Shown here in pieces: positions 7,690 to 15,042 of a DNA stretch of 22,660 nucleotides. The position numbers and the translations under genes were made by a program. The DNA comes from DASSHC01 sp035693105 (GTDB taxonomy: Bacteria; Chloroflexota; Chloroflexia; Thermomicrobiales; Thermomicrobiaceae). Under the pieces are notes generated by a model, which worked only from the letters and a program-made list of their open reading frames with translations, was not told the origin of the DNA and ran no database searches. Positions within the stretch are counted from its first letter, which is position 1; each line of letters opens with the position of its first letter. The stretch is from NCBI GenBank assembly GCA_035693105.1, contig DASSHC010000487.1:1-22660 (forward strand). The letters are read 5' to 3'.

Positions 7690-7771
7690 TCCCCCGGCAC
7701 CATGCCTGCCCGTTCGCCACGCTCCCGCTCAATGCTCGAACCGGGCGGTGCCGGGTGTGAGGACGCTGCCG

Positions 7772-9292
7772 ATGCGCGGCGCGGTCGCGCGCCTCGATCT
7801 GCTGGCTTACGCCGAGGTCATCCACTACACGGCGCTTAGCCTGATCCTGATCGTCGGCGCCTATCTGCGGCTGACCGCGCTGGCGCGCCAGAGCCTCTGG
7901 TTCGACGAGATCGACGTGGTGGTGCGCGCCCAGCGCCCGCTGAGTGTGGTGCTGCACACCTTCGTCGCGCCGGGCGAGAACGGCCCCTTCTACAACATCC
8001 TGCTGGCGCTCTGGATACGGGTCGCGGGCATCTCCGAGACCGCCGTGCGTTTCCCCTCGGCGGTCGCCGGCGTGCTGGCCATCCCGCTGATCTACCTTCT
8101 TGGCCGCCGGCTGGCCGGCTCGACTACTGGCCTGCTGGCAGCCGGTCTGCTGGCGATCTCGCCCTACCACGTCTGGTACTCCCAGGAAGCCAAGATGTAC
8201 GCCATCGTGGTGCTGCTGGCGCTGGCTTCCAGCCTGGCGCTGGTCGAGGCGCTGGAGACGGACCGCGCTCGCTGGTGGCTGGTCTATGTCGCGGCCACCT
8301 CCCTGATGTTCTACAACCACGTGGCCACCGTGCTCGTCTTCGCGGCTCAGTGCCTCTACGTGCTGGCCAGTTATCGCGCCTGGCGCGGCCGTGAGCGCGG
8401 CTGGCTGGCCTCCGTCGGGCTGCTGACGCTCCCGTATCTCCCCATCGCGCTCTGGGCGTTGAAGGTCATCAGCGGGCAGGTGCCGACCTGGCAGCCACAT
8501 GCGCGCTTCTGGGATGCAATGCAGATCTTCGCCATCAAGTTCGCCATCAATCGCTACGACATGACGACGCAGATCCGCGCCGCGCTCCTCTACGCCGGGC
8601 TTGCCGGGCTCGGGCTCGTCGTGCTGGCACTGAAACGCCGGCGGCAACGCTGGTGGCTCCTCCTGGCGCTGCTGACCGCGGTGCCGGTCGTTGGGCTCTG
8701 GCTCGTCTCGCTGCGCCAGTCGGTCTTCGCCGACCGCTACGCCATGGTGGCGTTGCCGGCCTACCTCATCCTGGTCGCCGCCGCCCTCGCCTGGCTGATC
8801 CGCAGCCGGCTGCTCTGGCCCCTGGGGCTGCTGGCGCTGACCTTCCTGCTCATCTTCGCCTGGGAGCCGCTGCGCGACGTCAACCGCACCCATAGCGAGC
8901 AGAAGGAGGACTGGCGGGCGGCCTATCTCTGGATCGCCGACCGCGCCGAACCGGGCGACGTGCTCTTGATCGACCCCGGCTACATGCTAACGACCTACAG
9001 CTACTTCGTGCAGCGCGATCCGGAGCTGGCGGCGCAGCAGCCGCTCCCGGTACCCACGATCACGCCCCGCTTCGATCAAGCGGCCCTCGCGCGCTTCCTG
9101 CGCGAGCAAGCCGGTGGCGCAACCCGCTTCTGGTTGGTGGAATCGCCCGACCGGGTGAGCGGCGAGGATCCACAGGGGGTCTTGCGCGCCTGGCTGGCGG
9201 CCCACGGCCAGCCCTCGGACCGGCTGCGAGTCAACGGCGCCCTGGTCGTGCTCTACCAGCTCGCCGCGCCGCCGGCTGCTCCTTCGGGTTGA
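7772..9292 (+). CDS. Membrane glycosyltransferase, GT39/ArnT-like
   Basis: A 506-residue polytopic membrane protein related to dolichyl-phosphate-mannose protein mannosyltransferases and ArnT-like enzymes (PMT_2 domain), which move a sugar from a polyprenyl-phosphate carrier onto an acceptor outside the membrane. The first extracytoplasmic loop holds SLWFDEIDVV, with the acidic pair Asp45-Glu46 where this superfamily has its catalytic acidic residue, followed by NGPFYNILLALW. About ten hydrophobic segments span residues 18 to 375, then a soluble tail of about 120 residues. I chose the ATG at 7772 because GAGGA lies eight bases upstream; in-frame GTG codons at 7748 and 7757 lack such a site. 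The methyltransferase gene follows after nine bases, so they are probably co-transcribed. Acceptor and sugar are unknown. Confidence 0.85.
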   Translation: MRGAVARLDLLAYAEVIHYTALSLILIVGAYLRLTALARQSLWFDEIDVVVRAQRPLSVVLHTFVAPGENGPFYNILLALWIRVAGISETAVRFPSAVAGVLAIPLIYLLGRRLAGSTTGLLAAGLLAISPYHVWYSQEAKMYAIVVLLALASSLALVEALETDRARWWLVYVAATSLMFYNHVATVLVFAAQCLYVLASYRAWRGRERGWLASVGLLTLPYLPIALWALKVISGQVPTWQPHARFWDAMQIFAIKFAINRYDMTTQIRAALLYAGLAGLGLVVLALKRRRQRWWLLLALLTAVPVVGLWLVSLRQSVFADRYAMVALPAYLILVAAALAWLIRSRLLWPLGLLALTFLLIFAWEPLRDVNRTHSEQKEDWRAAYLWIADRAEPGDVLLIDPGYMLTTYSYFVQRDPELAAQQPLPVPTITPRFDQAALARFLREQAGGATRFWLVESPDRVSGEDPQGVLRAWLAAHGQPSDRLRVNGALVVLYQLAAPPAAPSG

Positions 9293-9301
9293 GGCGCGGC
9301 G

Positions 9302-10267
9302 ATGAGCGCCGGCATGGGGACTGAGCCCCAGAAGTGGCCCAACGCGCTGTTGGAGGAGGTCGCCTGTCCGCTCTGCGGCCCGAGCCGGACGCGCACGCTC
9401 TTTGTCGCCCGCGATCGGCTGCTCGGCGGCCCTGGCGCCTTCCCGGTGACGCGCTGCCTGTGCTGCGGGATGGTCTATCTCAACCCGCGCCCGACCGCCG
9501 GGGCCCTCGGCGCCTACTACCCGGATGTCTACTACCCGCTGAAGGAGGAACCTGACCCCACGGCGCTGGCGATCGCTCGCGGGCTCTGCACGCGGGTCGC
9601 CGGCTGGGTGGAGCGGGCTGACGCCAGCAATCCGTCCGTGCTCGATATCGGCTGCGGCACGGGCCTCTTCCTGCGCGAGGCGCGCGAGCGCGGCTGGACG
9701 GTGGAGGGCATCGAACTCAGCGCGTCCGCGGCCGCCTACGCACGCGAGCGCTTCGGCCTGCCGGTGCGCCAGGGCACACTGGCGCAGACCACCCTGCCCA
9801 ACGGAGCCTTCGACGTGATCACCATGTGGCATGTGCTGGAGCACCTGCCCGATCCGCTGGCGACGCTGCGGCAAGTGCAAGGGGCGCTGCGGCCGGGCGG
9901 GCTGCTGCTGCTGGCGGTGCCCAATGTCGCCAGCCTCGAAGCACGCCTCTTCGGCCGCCGCTGGTACAGCCTGGACGCGCCCAGGCACCTCTACCACTTC
10001 AGCCCGGCGACCGTGGAGGCGGCGCTGCGGCGGGCCGGGCTGCGACCGGAGCGGATCGTGCACTCGGCGGGCACGGCGGGCCTGGTCTACAGTCTGATGG
10101 GCGATCTAACCGGCGTGTCGCTCAAGCTGCGTCGCCGACCGCTTTCGGCCCCTGCCTATCGGCGCGCCGCGCGGGCGCTCAGCCTGCCCGCCGCACCGCT
10201 CTGCGCCCTGGCTGCCCGGGCCGGTCGGGGCGGCGCGCTGGAAATCTACGCGATCAATCCGGACTAG
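9302..10267 (+). CDS. SAM-dependent methyltransferase with N-terminal zinc-ribbon
   Basis: A 321-residue class I methyltransferase. Residues 20-64 form a zinc-ribbon-like module (CPLCG at 22-26, then CLCCG at 52-56, followed by YLNPRP), an arrangement common in methyltransferases encoded in sugar and cell-surface gene groups. The Rossmann core begins with the SAM-binding VLDIGCGTGLFL at about 113-124, followed by DVITMWHVLEHLPDPLATL and LRPGGLLLLAVPN, typical of Methyltransf_23. Its GAGG ribosome site overlaps the stop region of the glycosyltransferase gene just upstream. This pairing suggests methylation of a glycan or glycolipid, but no substrate can be shown from the sequence. Confidence 0.87.
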   Translation: MSAGMGTEPQKWPNALLEEVACPLCGPSRTRTLFVARDRLLGGPGAFPVTRCLCCGMVYLNPRPTAGALGAYYPDVYYPLKEEPDPTALAIARGLCTRVAGWVERADASNPSVLDIGCGTGLFLREARERGWTVEGIELSASAAAYARERFGLPVRQGTLAQTTLPNGAFDVITMWHVLEHLPDPLATLRQVQGALRPGGLLLLAVPNVASLEARLFGRRWYSLDAPRHLYHFSPATVEAALRRAGLRPERIVHSAGTAGLVYSLMGDLTGVSLKLRRRPLSAPAYRRAARALSLPAAPLCALAARAGRGGALEIYAINPD

Positions 10268-10370
10268 CTGGTTGACCCAAGCCGGAACGGCACGGGTCCT
10301 GCACGTGATGCGGCGCGCCGCTGCAGCTGCACCGGCGCCGCAGACGACGGTACCCCGAGGGAGGCAGCCG

Positions 10371-10763
10371 ATGGCCGACAGCGTCACCCAGCATGTGCAT
10401 CATCACCACCACATCCACCACCACTATCAGGTTCCCACGATGCCTGGTAACCAGCAGATGGACCGGTACGCGCGCCGCTTCATGCAGCCCGACAATCGGA
10501 CGGCGAATTACGCCGGCCCGGGCGCGACCTACTGGCAGCAGTTCCCTATCAGCCCGTTCTTCCAGGCGGCGCAGGGCGGCCGGGGGCAGACTGGGAACTC
10601 CGGCTGGAGCGCGGGCGGCACCGGCGGCCAGCAGATCGTGCGCCAGCCGAATCGCGCGAGCGGCACGTCGTACTATGGCGGCTACAGCCGCGGCTACGCC
10701 TATCCCTCAGGCGGCGGCTACTATGGCGGCTTCGGCTATCCGACGTATGGCGACGTGGGGTGA
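10371..10763 (+). CDS. Unrecognised 130-residue protein with His cluster and Gly/Tyr-rich tail
   Basis: I do not recognise this gene. A strong ribosome site GAGGGAGG (10357-10364) sits six bases before the ATG at 10371, which argues that it is real; the frame stays open upstream to 10272 but without such a site. The product has nine histidines among residues 8-18 (H8, H10-14, H16-18), a middle part rich in Gln, Asn, Pro and aromatic residues (ATYWQQFPISPFFQAA), and a final 40 residues dominated by Gly, Tyr and Ser (GYYGGFGYPTYGDVG at the end). There is no signal peptide, membrane helix or cysteine. The histidines could bind metal ions, and the low-complexity tail could drive self-association. 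It lies 103 bases after the methyltransferase gene and converges on the LysM peptidase gene. Confidence 0.68.
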   Translation: MADSVTQHVHHHHHIHHHYQVPTMPGNQQMDRYARRFMQPDNRTANYAGPGATYWQQFPISPFFQAAQGGRGQTGNSGWSAGGTGGQQIVRQPNRASGTSYYGGYSRGYAYPSGGGYYGGFGYPTYGDVG

Positions 10764-10803
10764 TGGAGGCTGCCTTTCGGAGTTCGTGCCCGGGGACGGG
10801 GAA

Positions 10804-10824
10804 GGGCGGGTTACAAACCCGCCC
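10804..10824. repeat. 9-bp hairpin, possible terminator or dispersed repeat
   Basis: GGGCGGGTT (10804-10812) and AACCCGCCC (10816-10824) form a perfect stem with a 3-base loop, 40 bases after the His-cluster gene. No T-run follows on either strand. From memory, GGGCGGGTTT-type palindromes are dispersed in many bacterial genomes, so this may be a repeat that also stops transcription between convergent genes. Confidence 0.55.
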
Positions 10825-10843
10825 CTACAGAATTCGACGTGCT

Positions 10844-10886
10844 CCCCTCTCCAGCATTGGCTCTAACGGAGCCGTCCGGAGAGGGG
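10844..10886. terminator. Nested hairpin between convergent genes
   Basis: CCCCTCTCC (10844-10852) pairs with GGAGAGGGG (10878-10886). Inside the loop GGCTC (10859-10863) pairs with GAGCC (10869-10873). An alternative pairing, CTCCAGC (10849-10855) with GCTGGAG (10886-10892), also exists. It lies 38 bases beyond the end of the LysM peptidase gene and 81 beyond the end of the His-cluster gene, so it could end transcription from both sides. The outer arms resemble the palindrome at 14981-15010. Confidence 0.45.
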
Positions 10887-10923
10887 CTGGAGTCTCGAAC
10901 GGAGCCGTGCGTGAGGGCCCGGC

Positions 10924-12720
10924 CTACGGCAGATAGTTCGCCGGGTTGACCCAGACACCGTTCTTCTTGACGGCGAAGTGCAGGTGCGGCCCGGTCGAGG
11001 CGCCGGTGCTGCCCATGATCCCGACCTGCTGACCTTGATTGACATGCTGGCCAGTGTGGACCATCGGTGTCTGCGCCATGTGGCCGTAGAGCGTAACCAG
11101 GCCGTTGCCGTGGTCGATCATGACGCAGTTGCCGTAGCCGTAGCTGTTCCAGCCGGCGAAGATCACCGTGCCGCCGCCCGCCGCCTTGATCGGGGTGCCC
11201 ATGCTGTTGGCGATGTCCATCCCCTGATGGAAGTGGGCGTAGCCCTGATAGGCCGGCTCCAGCGAGAGGCTGGTTGGGCCGAAGTCCTGCGTCAGCGTGC
11301 CGCGGGTCGGCCAGATGAACGCGCTGCTCGCCTGTACCGGCGCCGGCTTGGGCGCGGGCTTCGACGCCGGTGCCGGCGCGGGGGCGGGGGCGGGCGCCGG
11401 AGCGGGCTTGGCAGCCGGCTTTGCCGGGGCCGCCGCCTGCGTCTGCGCCGCGGGCTGCGACACGGGCGCGGCCGGCGCGGCCGGGGCGCCGCCCTCGCCG
11501 CCCTTGGGCTGGCTCGGCTCACGTCCGCCGGGAATAGCCAGCGACTGGCCCACGACGATCAGATTGGGATTCCCCAACTTGTTGGCCTGGACGATCACCT
11601 TGGCATCGACGCCGTAGAGGCTGGCCAGTCTGGCGACGGTATCGCCATCCTTGACCTTGACCGCGATGCTCGGCGCGCTGACCGCCGCGGTGCTCGCACT
11701 CTCCGACGACGCGCTCGTCGCCGGTGCGCTCGCCTCGTGTGCCCCAGGGATCGTCAGCGACTGGCCCTCCACGATCAGGTCGGGATTGGACAGATTGTTG
11801 GCCGCGACAATCGCGCGGCTGCTGACGCCGTAGCGCTCGGCCAGCTTGTTGATCGTATCGCCGGGCGCCGCCTTGACGGTGATGCTCGACTCCGCCGCGC
11901 CGGATCCGCCGCTGGGGATCGTCACCTTCTGGCCCGGGAAGATCAGGTTGGGGTCGGCGAAGCTATTCGCCGCGATCACCGAGGTGGTCGAGACGCCGTA
12001 GCGCGCGGCGATACCGTGCAGCGTGTCGCCTGCTTTGACCACGTAGACCGTGCCCTCGCCCGCGGCGGTGGCCGGCGCGTCCGGCGTCTGCTGGACTGCC
12101 GCGGCGACCGCCATGAACTGCGACGTCGTCTGCGTGGCCGCCTGGCCCACCGCGGCGGCGGCGCCCGGCGTCAGGATGCCCCCGGCGGCCACCGCGGCCA
12201 CGGCCGAGGCCGCGATCACGCCCTGGGCGATGCGCCGGCCGTTGCCGCTGCCGGTCGTCTCAGACGGCTGCACGATGTGCAGCGGCGGGGGCGGCAGCCA
12301 GTACTGGCGCTCGTTCGGATAGAGCCAGTCGCGGACCGGATCGGTCCCGCGGATGACCGGAAACTGACCGGTCTCGTGCCACAGGCCAACCGCCGACAGC
12401 GGCGCGGCGATATCCGGCGGATCCTCGTTCCGGGCCGGGGTGTCAGCGGAATCCATCGTCGCCGGGGGCACGGCGGGAAACTGGCCGGTTTCGGTGGCGG
12501 TCGGCCGCCAGCCGAAGTGCGTTGGCTGAAGCCACTTGTTGTGGGCGGATGTGCTCGCGGATTCGGATGCCGAAGGCTGTCTGCCGGAGTTTGGAGCGGG
12601 TGCGGGAGCGATCGACCCGTCGTCCGACACTTGCGGTGTGATCGCGGAGTCCGAAAGCGACAGCCGCGGCACCGCGGCACGCGCCGAACGATCACCCCGC
12701 CCGTTCAGGCGGTTTCCCAT
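10924..12720 (-). CDS. Membrane-anchored triple-LysM M23 peptidoglycan peptidase
   Basis: A 598-residue cell-wall protein. Domains in order: a 160-residue Pro/Ser/Thr-rich N-terminal region with two similar motifs (TETGQFPAVPP and HETGQFPVIRG); a single hydrophobic segment at about 163-195 (AQGVIAASAVAAVAAGGILT); three LysM modules for peptidoglycan binding (about 223-271, 279-325, 351-398), each with the GDT...YGV...AN...NLI..GQ pattern; an Ala/Pro/Lys linker with a run of Ala-Pro pairs; and an M23 endopeptidase domain (about 472-598) with zinc ligands in HQGMD and GPHLHF. It should cut peptide cross-links outside the cell. The first 160 residues would be cytoplasmic. Start is uncertain: the ATG at 12720 has AAGGG seven bases upstream; an ATG at 12738 adds six residues but has no spaced ribosome site. 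Confidence 0.9.
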   Translation of the reverse strand: MGNRLNGRGDRSARAAVPRLSLSDSAITPQVSDDGSIAPAPAPNSGRQPSASESASTSAHNKWLQPTHFGWRPTATETGQFPAVPPATMDSADTPARNEDPPDIAAPLSAVGLWHETGQFPVIRGTDPVRDWLYPNERQYWLPPPPLHIVQPSETTGSGNGRRIAQGVIAASAVAAVAAGGILTPGAAAAVGQAATQTTSQFMAVAAAVQQTPDAPATAAGEGTVYVVKAGDTLHGIAARYGVSTTSVIAANSFADPNLIFPGQKVTIPSGGSGAAESSITVKAAPGDTINKLAERYGVSSRAIVAANNLSNPDLIVEGQSLTIPGAHEASAPATSASSESASTAAVSAPSIAVKVKDGDTVARLASLYGVDAKVIVQANKLGNPNLIVVGQSLAIPGGREPSQPKGGEGGAPAAPAAPVSQPAAQTQAAAPAKPAAKPAPAPAPAPAPAPASKPAPKPAPVQASSAFIWPTRGTLTQDFGPTSLSLEPAYQGYAHFHQGMDIANSMGTPIKAAGGGTVIFAGWNSYGYGNCVMIDHGNGLVTLYGHMAQTPMVHTGQHVNQGQQVGIMGSTGASTGPHLHFAVKKNGVWVNPANYLP

Positions 12721-12822
12721 CTGTTTTCCCTTTCCCATCCCTTGGTCCGCGGCCCGGCATGAGCGACCGGCATTTGCCCCCGCCGGTCATGTCGCCGGGC
12801 TTATTCAGTCGGATCCGGCACC

Positions 12823-12851
12823 AGGATAGCAGGACAGTTGCGTCACGTCAA
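12823..12851 (-). promoter_or_regulatory. Sigma70-type promoter for the LysM peptidase gene
   Basis: On the - strand TTGACG (complement of 12846-12851) is followed after exactly 17 bases by TATCCT (complement of 12823-12828), with an extended TGC just before the -10. Transcription would begin near 12816, leaving a leader of about 95 bases. The leader contains a 7-bp hairpin (GACCGGC 12765-12771 with GCCGGTC 12782-12788). Confidence 0.65.
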
Positions 12852-12919
12852 ACCTGCGCTGGCGAATTCGTCCGGATCACGCCTTCTGGCTGGCGTATCG
12901 TACCACGCCGGTGCGCCGC

Positions 12920-13798
12920 TCAGGCGCCGCTGTCGGCGATGACCTGGCCGTCGCGCAGCTCGATGACGCGGTCGGCCAGGTCAATCAAGATCGGGTCGTG
13001 GGTCGCGACCAGCGCGCTGACACCCGCCTGGCGCACCAGTGTCCGGATCAGCTCCATGATGCCGCGCGCCGTGCGCGAGTCGAGCTGGCCGGTCGGCTCG
13101 TCGGCCAGCAGCAGTTTGGGGCTGTTGGCCAGCGAGCGCGCGATCGCCACGCGCTGCTGCTCACCGCCGGAGAGCTCGTGCGGGCGGTGCTGGGCGCGCT
13201 CCTCCAGCCCGACCAGCTCCAGCAGGATGCGCACGCGCTCGGCGCGCTCGGTCACGTCGATATTGGCCAGCCGCAGCGGCACCTCGACGTTCTCGGCGGC
13301 GGTCAGAATCGGGATCAGGCCGAACGCCTGGAAGATGAAGCCGATGGTATGCCGGCGCAACGCGACCAGTTCATCCTCGGGCATGCCGGTGACCTCGTTG
13401 CCGTCGATCCAGACTCTGCCGGCCGTCGGGTGGTCCAGACCGCCGATCACATTCAAGAGCGTGGTCTTGCCCGAGCCGGAGCGGCCGTGGACGGCCACGA
13501 GCTGCCCGGGATCGATCTCCAGGCTGACCGGCTTCAGCGCGTGAACCACTCCGCTGCCCATGGAATAGTCGCGGCTGATCTCTTCAGTGCGGATGATCGG
13601 GTTGGCGGTCAGCGTCGACAGCGGCTCGCGCACGCGATCTTGCCAGCGCCAGCCGTTGCCGCGCTCCTCCGGCGGGCGGGCGCGCTCCGGCACCACGATC
13701 GGCTCGGGCGGCAGCAGAGGCTCGCGCGGGGCGTCGGCCGGCGGGATCTCGGGCCGGCGGCGGGCGGGTGGGCGCCAGCGCTCGTGTTCGTCGCTCAT
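12920..13798 (-). CDS. ABC transporter ATPase, MacB/LolD type
   Basis: A 292-residue ATPase. Walker A is GRSGSGKT at 105-112, the Q-loop lies in FIFQAFGLIPILTAAENV, the signature LSGGEQQR is at 209-216, Walker B LLLADE is at 229-234, and the switch histidine is in VATHDP. The LSGGEQQRVAIARSLANSP pattern places it with the MacB/LolD group, which drives lipoprotein, antimicrobial or cell-envelope exporters. Unusual is the first 65 residues, rich in Arg, Pro and Glu and not part of the ATPase fold. The start overlaps the stop of the upstream ATPase gene by four bases (ATGA), so the two are translationally coupled. No FtsX-type permease gene lies next to the pair. Confidence 0.9.
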   Translation of the reverse strand: MSDEHERWRPPARRRPEIPPADAPREPLLPPEPIVVPERARPPEERGNGWRWQDRVREPLSTLTANPIIRTEEISRDYSMGSGVVHALKPVSLEIDPGQLVAVHGRSGSGKTTLLNVIGGLDHPTAGRVWIDGNEVTGMPEDELVALRRHTIGFIFQAFGLIPILTAAENVEVPLRLANIDVTERAERVRILLELVGLEERAQHRPHELSGGEQQRVAIARSLANSPKLLLADEPTGQLDSRTARGIMELIRTLVRQAGVSALVATHDPILIDLADRVIELRDGQVIADSGA

Positions 13799-14751
13799 CG
13801 CTCGCCCTGCTTCTCTCTGTCCCGGTCGGGCCAGACGCCGATGTGGTCGGTTTCCAGTTCCAGGCGCACGCGCCGCTCGAGCGCCAGCGCCTCGACGTAG
13901 TCGTTCGGCAGTTGCAGCCGCCCGGCACGGTCGAGCACGGCGAACTCCTCGGCGATCACCTGGTGGATACCGTCGACGCCCAGCTCGGTACGGCGCAGCG
14001 TCTCGCTGCTGGTGCGCCCGTCGCGGATCGCCACGGTGCGGTTGACCTGGCCGGAGACGAGCGGGTCATGGGTGACGATGACGACGGTCACGCCGAGGTC
14101 GGTGCTGGCGGTGCGCAGCACGCCGAAGATCTCGTTGGAGGTGGTGGTGTCCAGCTCGCCGGTCGGCTCGTCGGCCAGCAGCACCTCCGGGCTGTTAGCC
14201 AGCGCCACCGCGATGGCGACGCGCTGTTGCTCACCGCCGGAGAGCCGGTCGGGCCGGTGCGCGGCGCGGTCGGCCAGGCCCACCAGCGCCAGCAGCTCCA
14301 GCGCGCGATCGCGGCGCTGCGTGCGCGGCATGCCGTCGAGGATCATCGGCAATTCGACGTTCTCGAAGGCGGTGAGATAGGGGAGCAGATTGCGCCCGGT
14401 CTGCTGCCAGATGAAGCCGACCACCTGGCGCCGGTAGCGCAGGCGATCCTGCGCGGTCATGCCGAGCAGATCGAACCCGGCCACGACCGCCTTGCCGGCC
14501 GAGGGCACGTCAAGCCCGCCGAGGATGTTCATCAGGGTCGACTTGCCGCTGCCGGAGGCGCCGACGATGGCGATCATGTCGCCTCGGTTGACCAGGAGAT
14601 CGAGCCCTTGCAGCGCCACGACCTCCAGATCGGCTACCTTGTAGATCTTGACCAGGTTGTCGCAGACGATCTGTGCGCCGTGTCCGAAGGGCCGCTGCTC
14701 GGTGCGCGGCCCCGACGGTCTCAGCGCATTGAGGTCCAGCCGGCTGGCCAT
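13795..14751 (-). CDS. ABC transporter ATPase with C-terminal AbrB-like domain
   Basis: A 318-residue MacB/LolD-type ATPase: Walker A GASGSGKST at 64-72, signature LSGGEQQR at 170-177, Walker B VLLADE at 190-195, switch histidine in VTHDP. After the ATPase domain, residues 269-309 read like a SpoVT/AbrB swapped-hairpin: FAVLDRAGRLQLPNDYVEAL followed by a basic/hydrophobic strand and HIGVWPD. In AbrB-type proteins the 'D.+GR..(I/L)P' pattern is the core of the DNA-binding and dimerisation fold. The ATG at 14751 has GGGGG a few bases upstream; the in-frame ATG at 14817 lies upstream of the likely promoter and is rejected. Strong similarity to the next ATPase suggests tandem duplication. The partner permease is not in the window. 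Confidence 0.88.
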   Translation of the reverse strand: MASRLDLNALRPSGPRTEQRPFGHGAQIVCDNLVKIYKVADLEVVALQGLDLLVNRGDMIAIVGASGSGKSTLMNILGGLDVPSAGKAVVAGFDLLGMTAQDRLRYRRQVVGFIWQQTGRNLLPYLTAFENVELPMILDGMPRTQRRDRALELLALVGLADRAAHRPDRLSGGEQQRVAIAVALANSPEVLLADEPTGELDTTTSNEIFGVLRTASTDLGVTVVIVTHDPLVSGQVNRTVAIRDGRTSSETLRRTELGVDGIHQVIAEEFAVLDRAGRLQLPNDYVEALALERRVRLELETDHIGVWPDRDREKQGER

Positions 14752-14788
14752 CACGCCCCCAATCAAGTGGATCGTCAGTGTTGTGCAG

Positions 14789-14794
14789 AGTATA
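14789..14794 (-). promoter_or_regulatory. Likely -10 box for the ABC ATPase pair
   Basis: TATACT on the - strand (complement of 14789-14794) lies 38 bases before the ATG at 14751. No good -35 is seen at 16-18 bases (best TGCGTC). Transcription would start near 14782 and give a leader of about 30 bases. This supports 14751 rather than 14817 as the start of the gene. Confidence 0.45.
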
Positions 14795-14980
14795 GACCCT
14801 CGCAGGGAAAGACGCATGGGAAAAGCGATTGCCGGGCGCGCTGGTTCGGTGTCGCCTCACGATGGATCTTCTCGTGAGGCCAGCAGGCCGGGGAATTGGG
14901 TGGCGTACGAGAGCGCATGTCATCGTCGTCTGCCGTTACTCCCCCTATCATTCCAGCCACGGGGAGCCCGCACGCACGGA

Positions 14981-15010
14981 ACACCCCTCTCCCGCGCGGG
15001 AGAGGGGTGT
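14981..15010. repeat. Perfect 30-bp palindrome
   Basis: ACACCCCTCTCCCGC is followed directly by its exact reverse complement. Allowing a 4-base GCGC loop this is a 13-bp stem. It lies 32 bases beyond the end of ilvE and could end that transcript, although no T-run follows. From memory, CCCCTCTCCCGCGCGGGAGA-type palindromes recur between genes in many unrelated bacteria. The rest of the 291-base gap (14752-15042) holds only the -10 box listed separately. Confidence 0.75.
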
Positions 15011-15042
15011 ACGAGGTTTCGTCTCGTGAGGCTGTGGCGGAG

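Noticed and set aside
7500..7771. A small gene encoded by the repeat (frames with LRACPELVEG- or FDKLRAGS-like text)
   Set aside because: These strings are translations of the palindromic repeat in different frames; there is no ribosome site and the frames break at the element ends.
7520..8893. A 457-codon open frame on the - strand through the repeat and the glycosyltransferase gene
   Set aside because: It runs antisense to the GT39-like gene and through the palindromic repeat. Its Gln/Arg/His-rich product has no motif and no ribosome site.
11360..11420. A possible short tandem DNA repeat (GCGGGG/GCCGGC units)
   Set aside because: It encodes the Ala-Pro linker of the LysM peptidase and is explained by the repetitive protein sequence.
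10978..12762. A 594-codon open frame on the + strand opposite the LysM peptidase gene
   Set aside because: It is antisense to three LysM modules and an M23 domain that are clearly recognisable. The translated text is Arg/Gly/Ala-rich low complexity without motifs.
12721..12822. A c-di-AMP (ydaO) or similar riboswitch before the LysM peptidase, as known for wall hydrolases in other phyla
   Set aside because: The predicted leader is only about 95 bases and shows just one 7-bp hairpin; none of the conserved ydaO core is recognisable.
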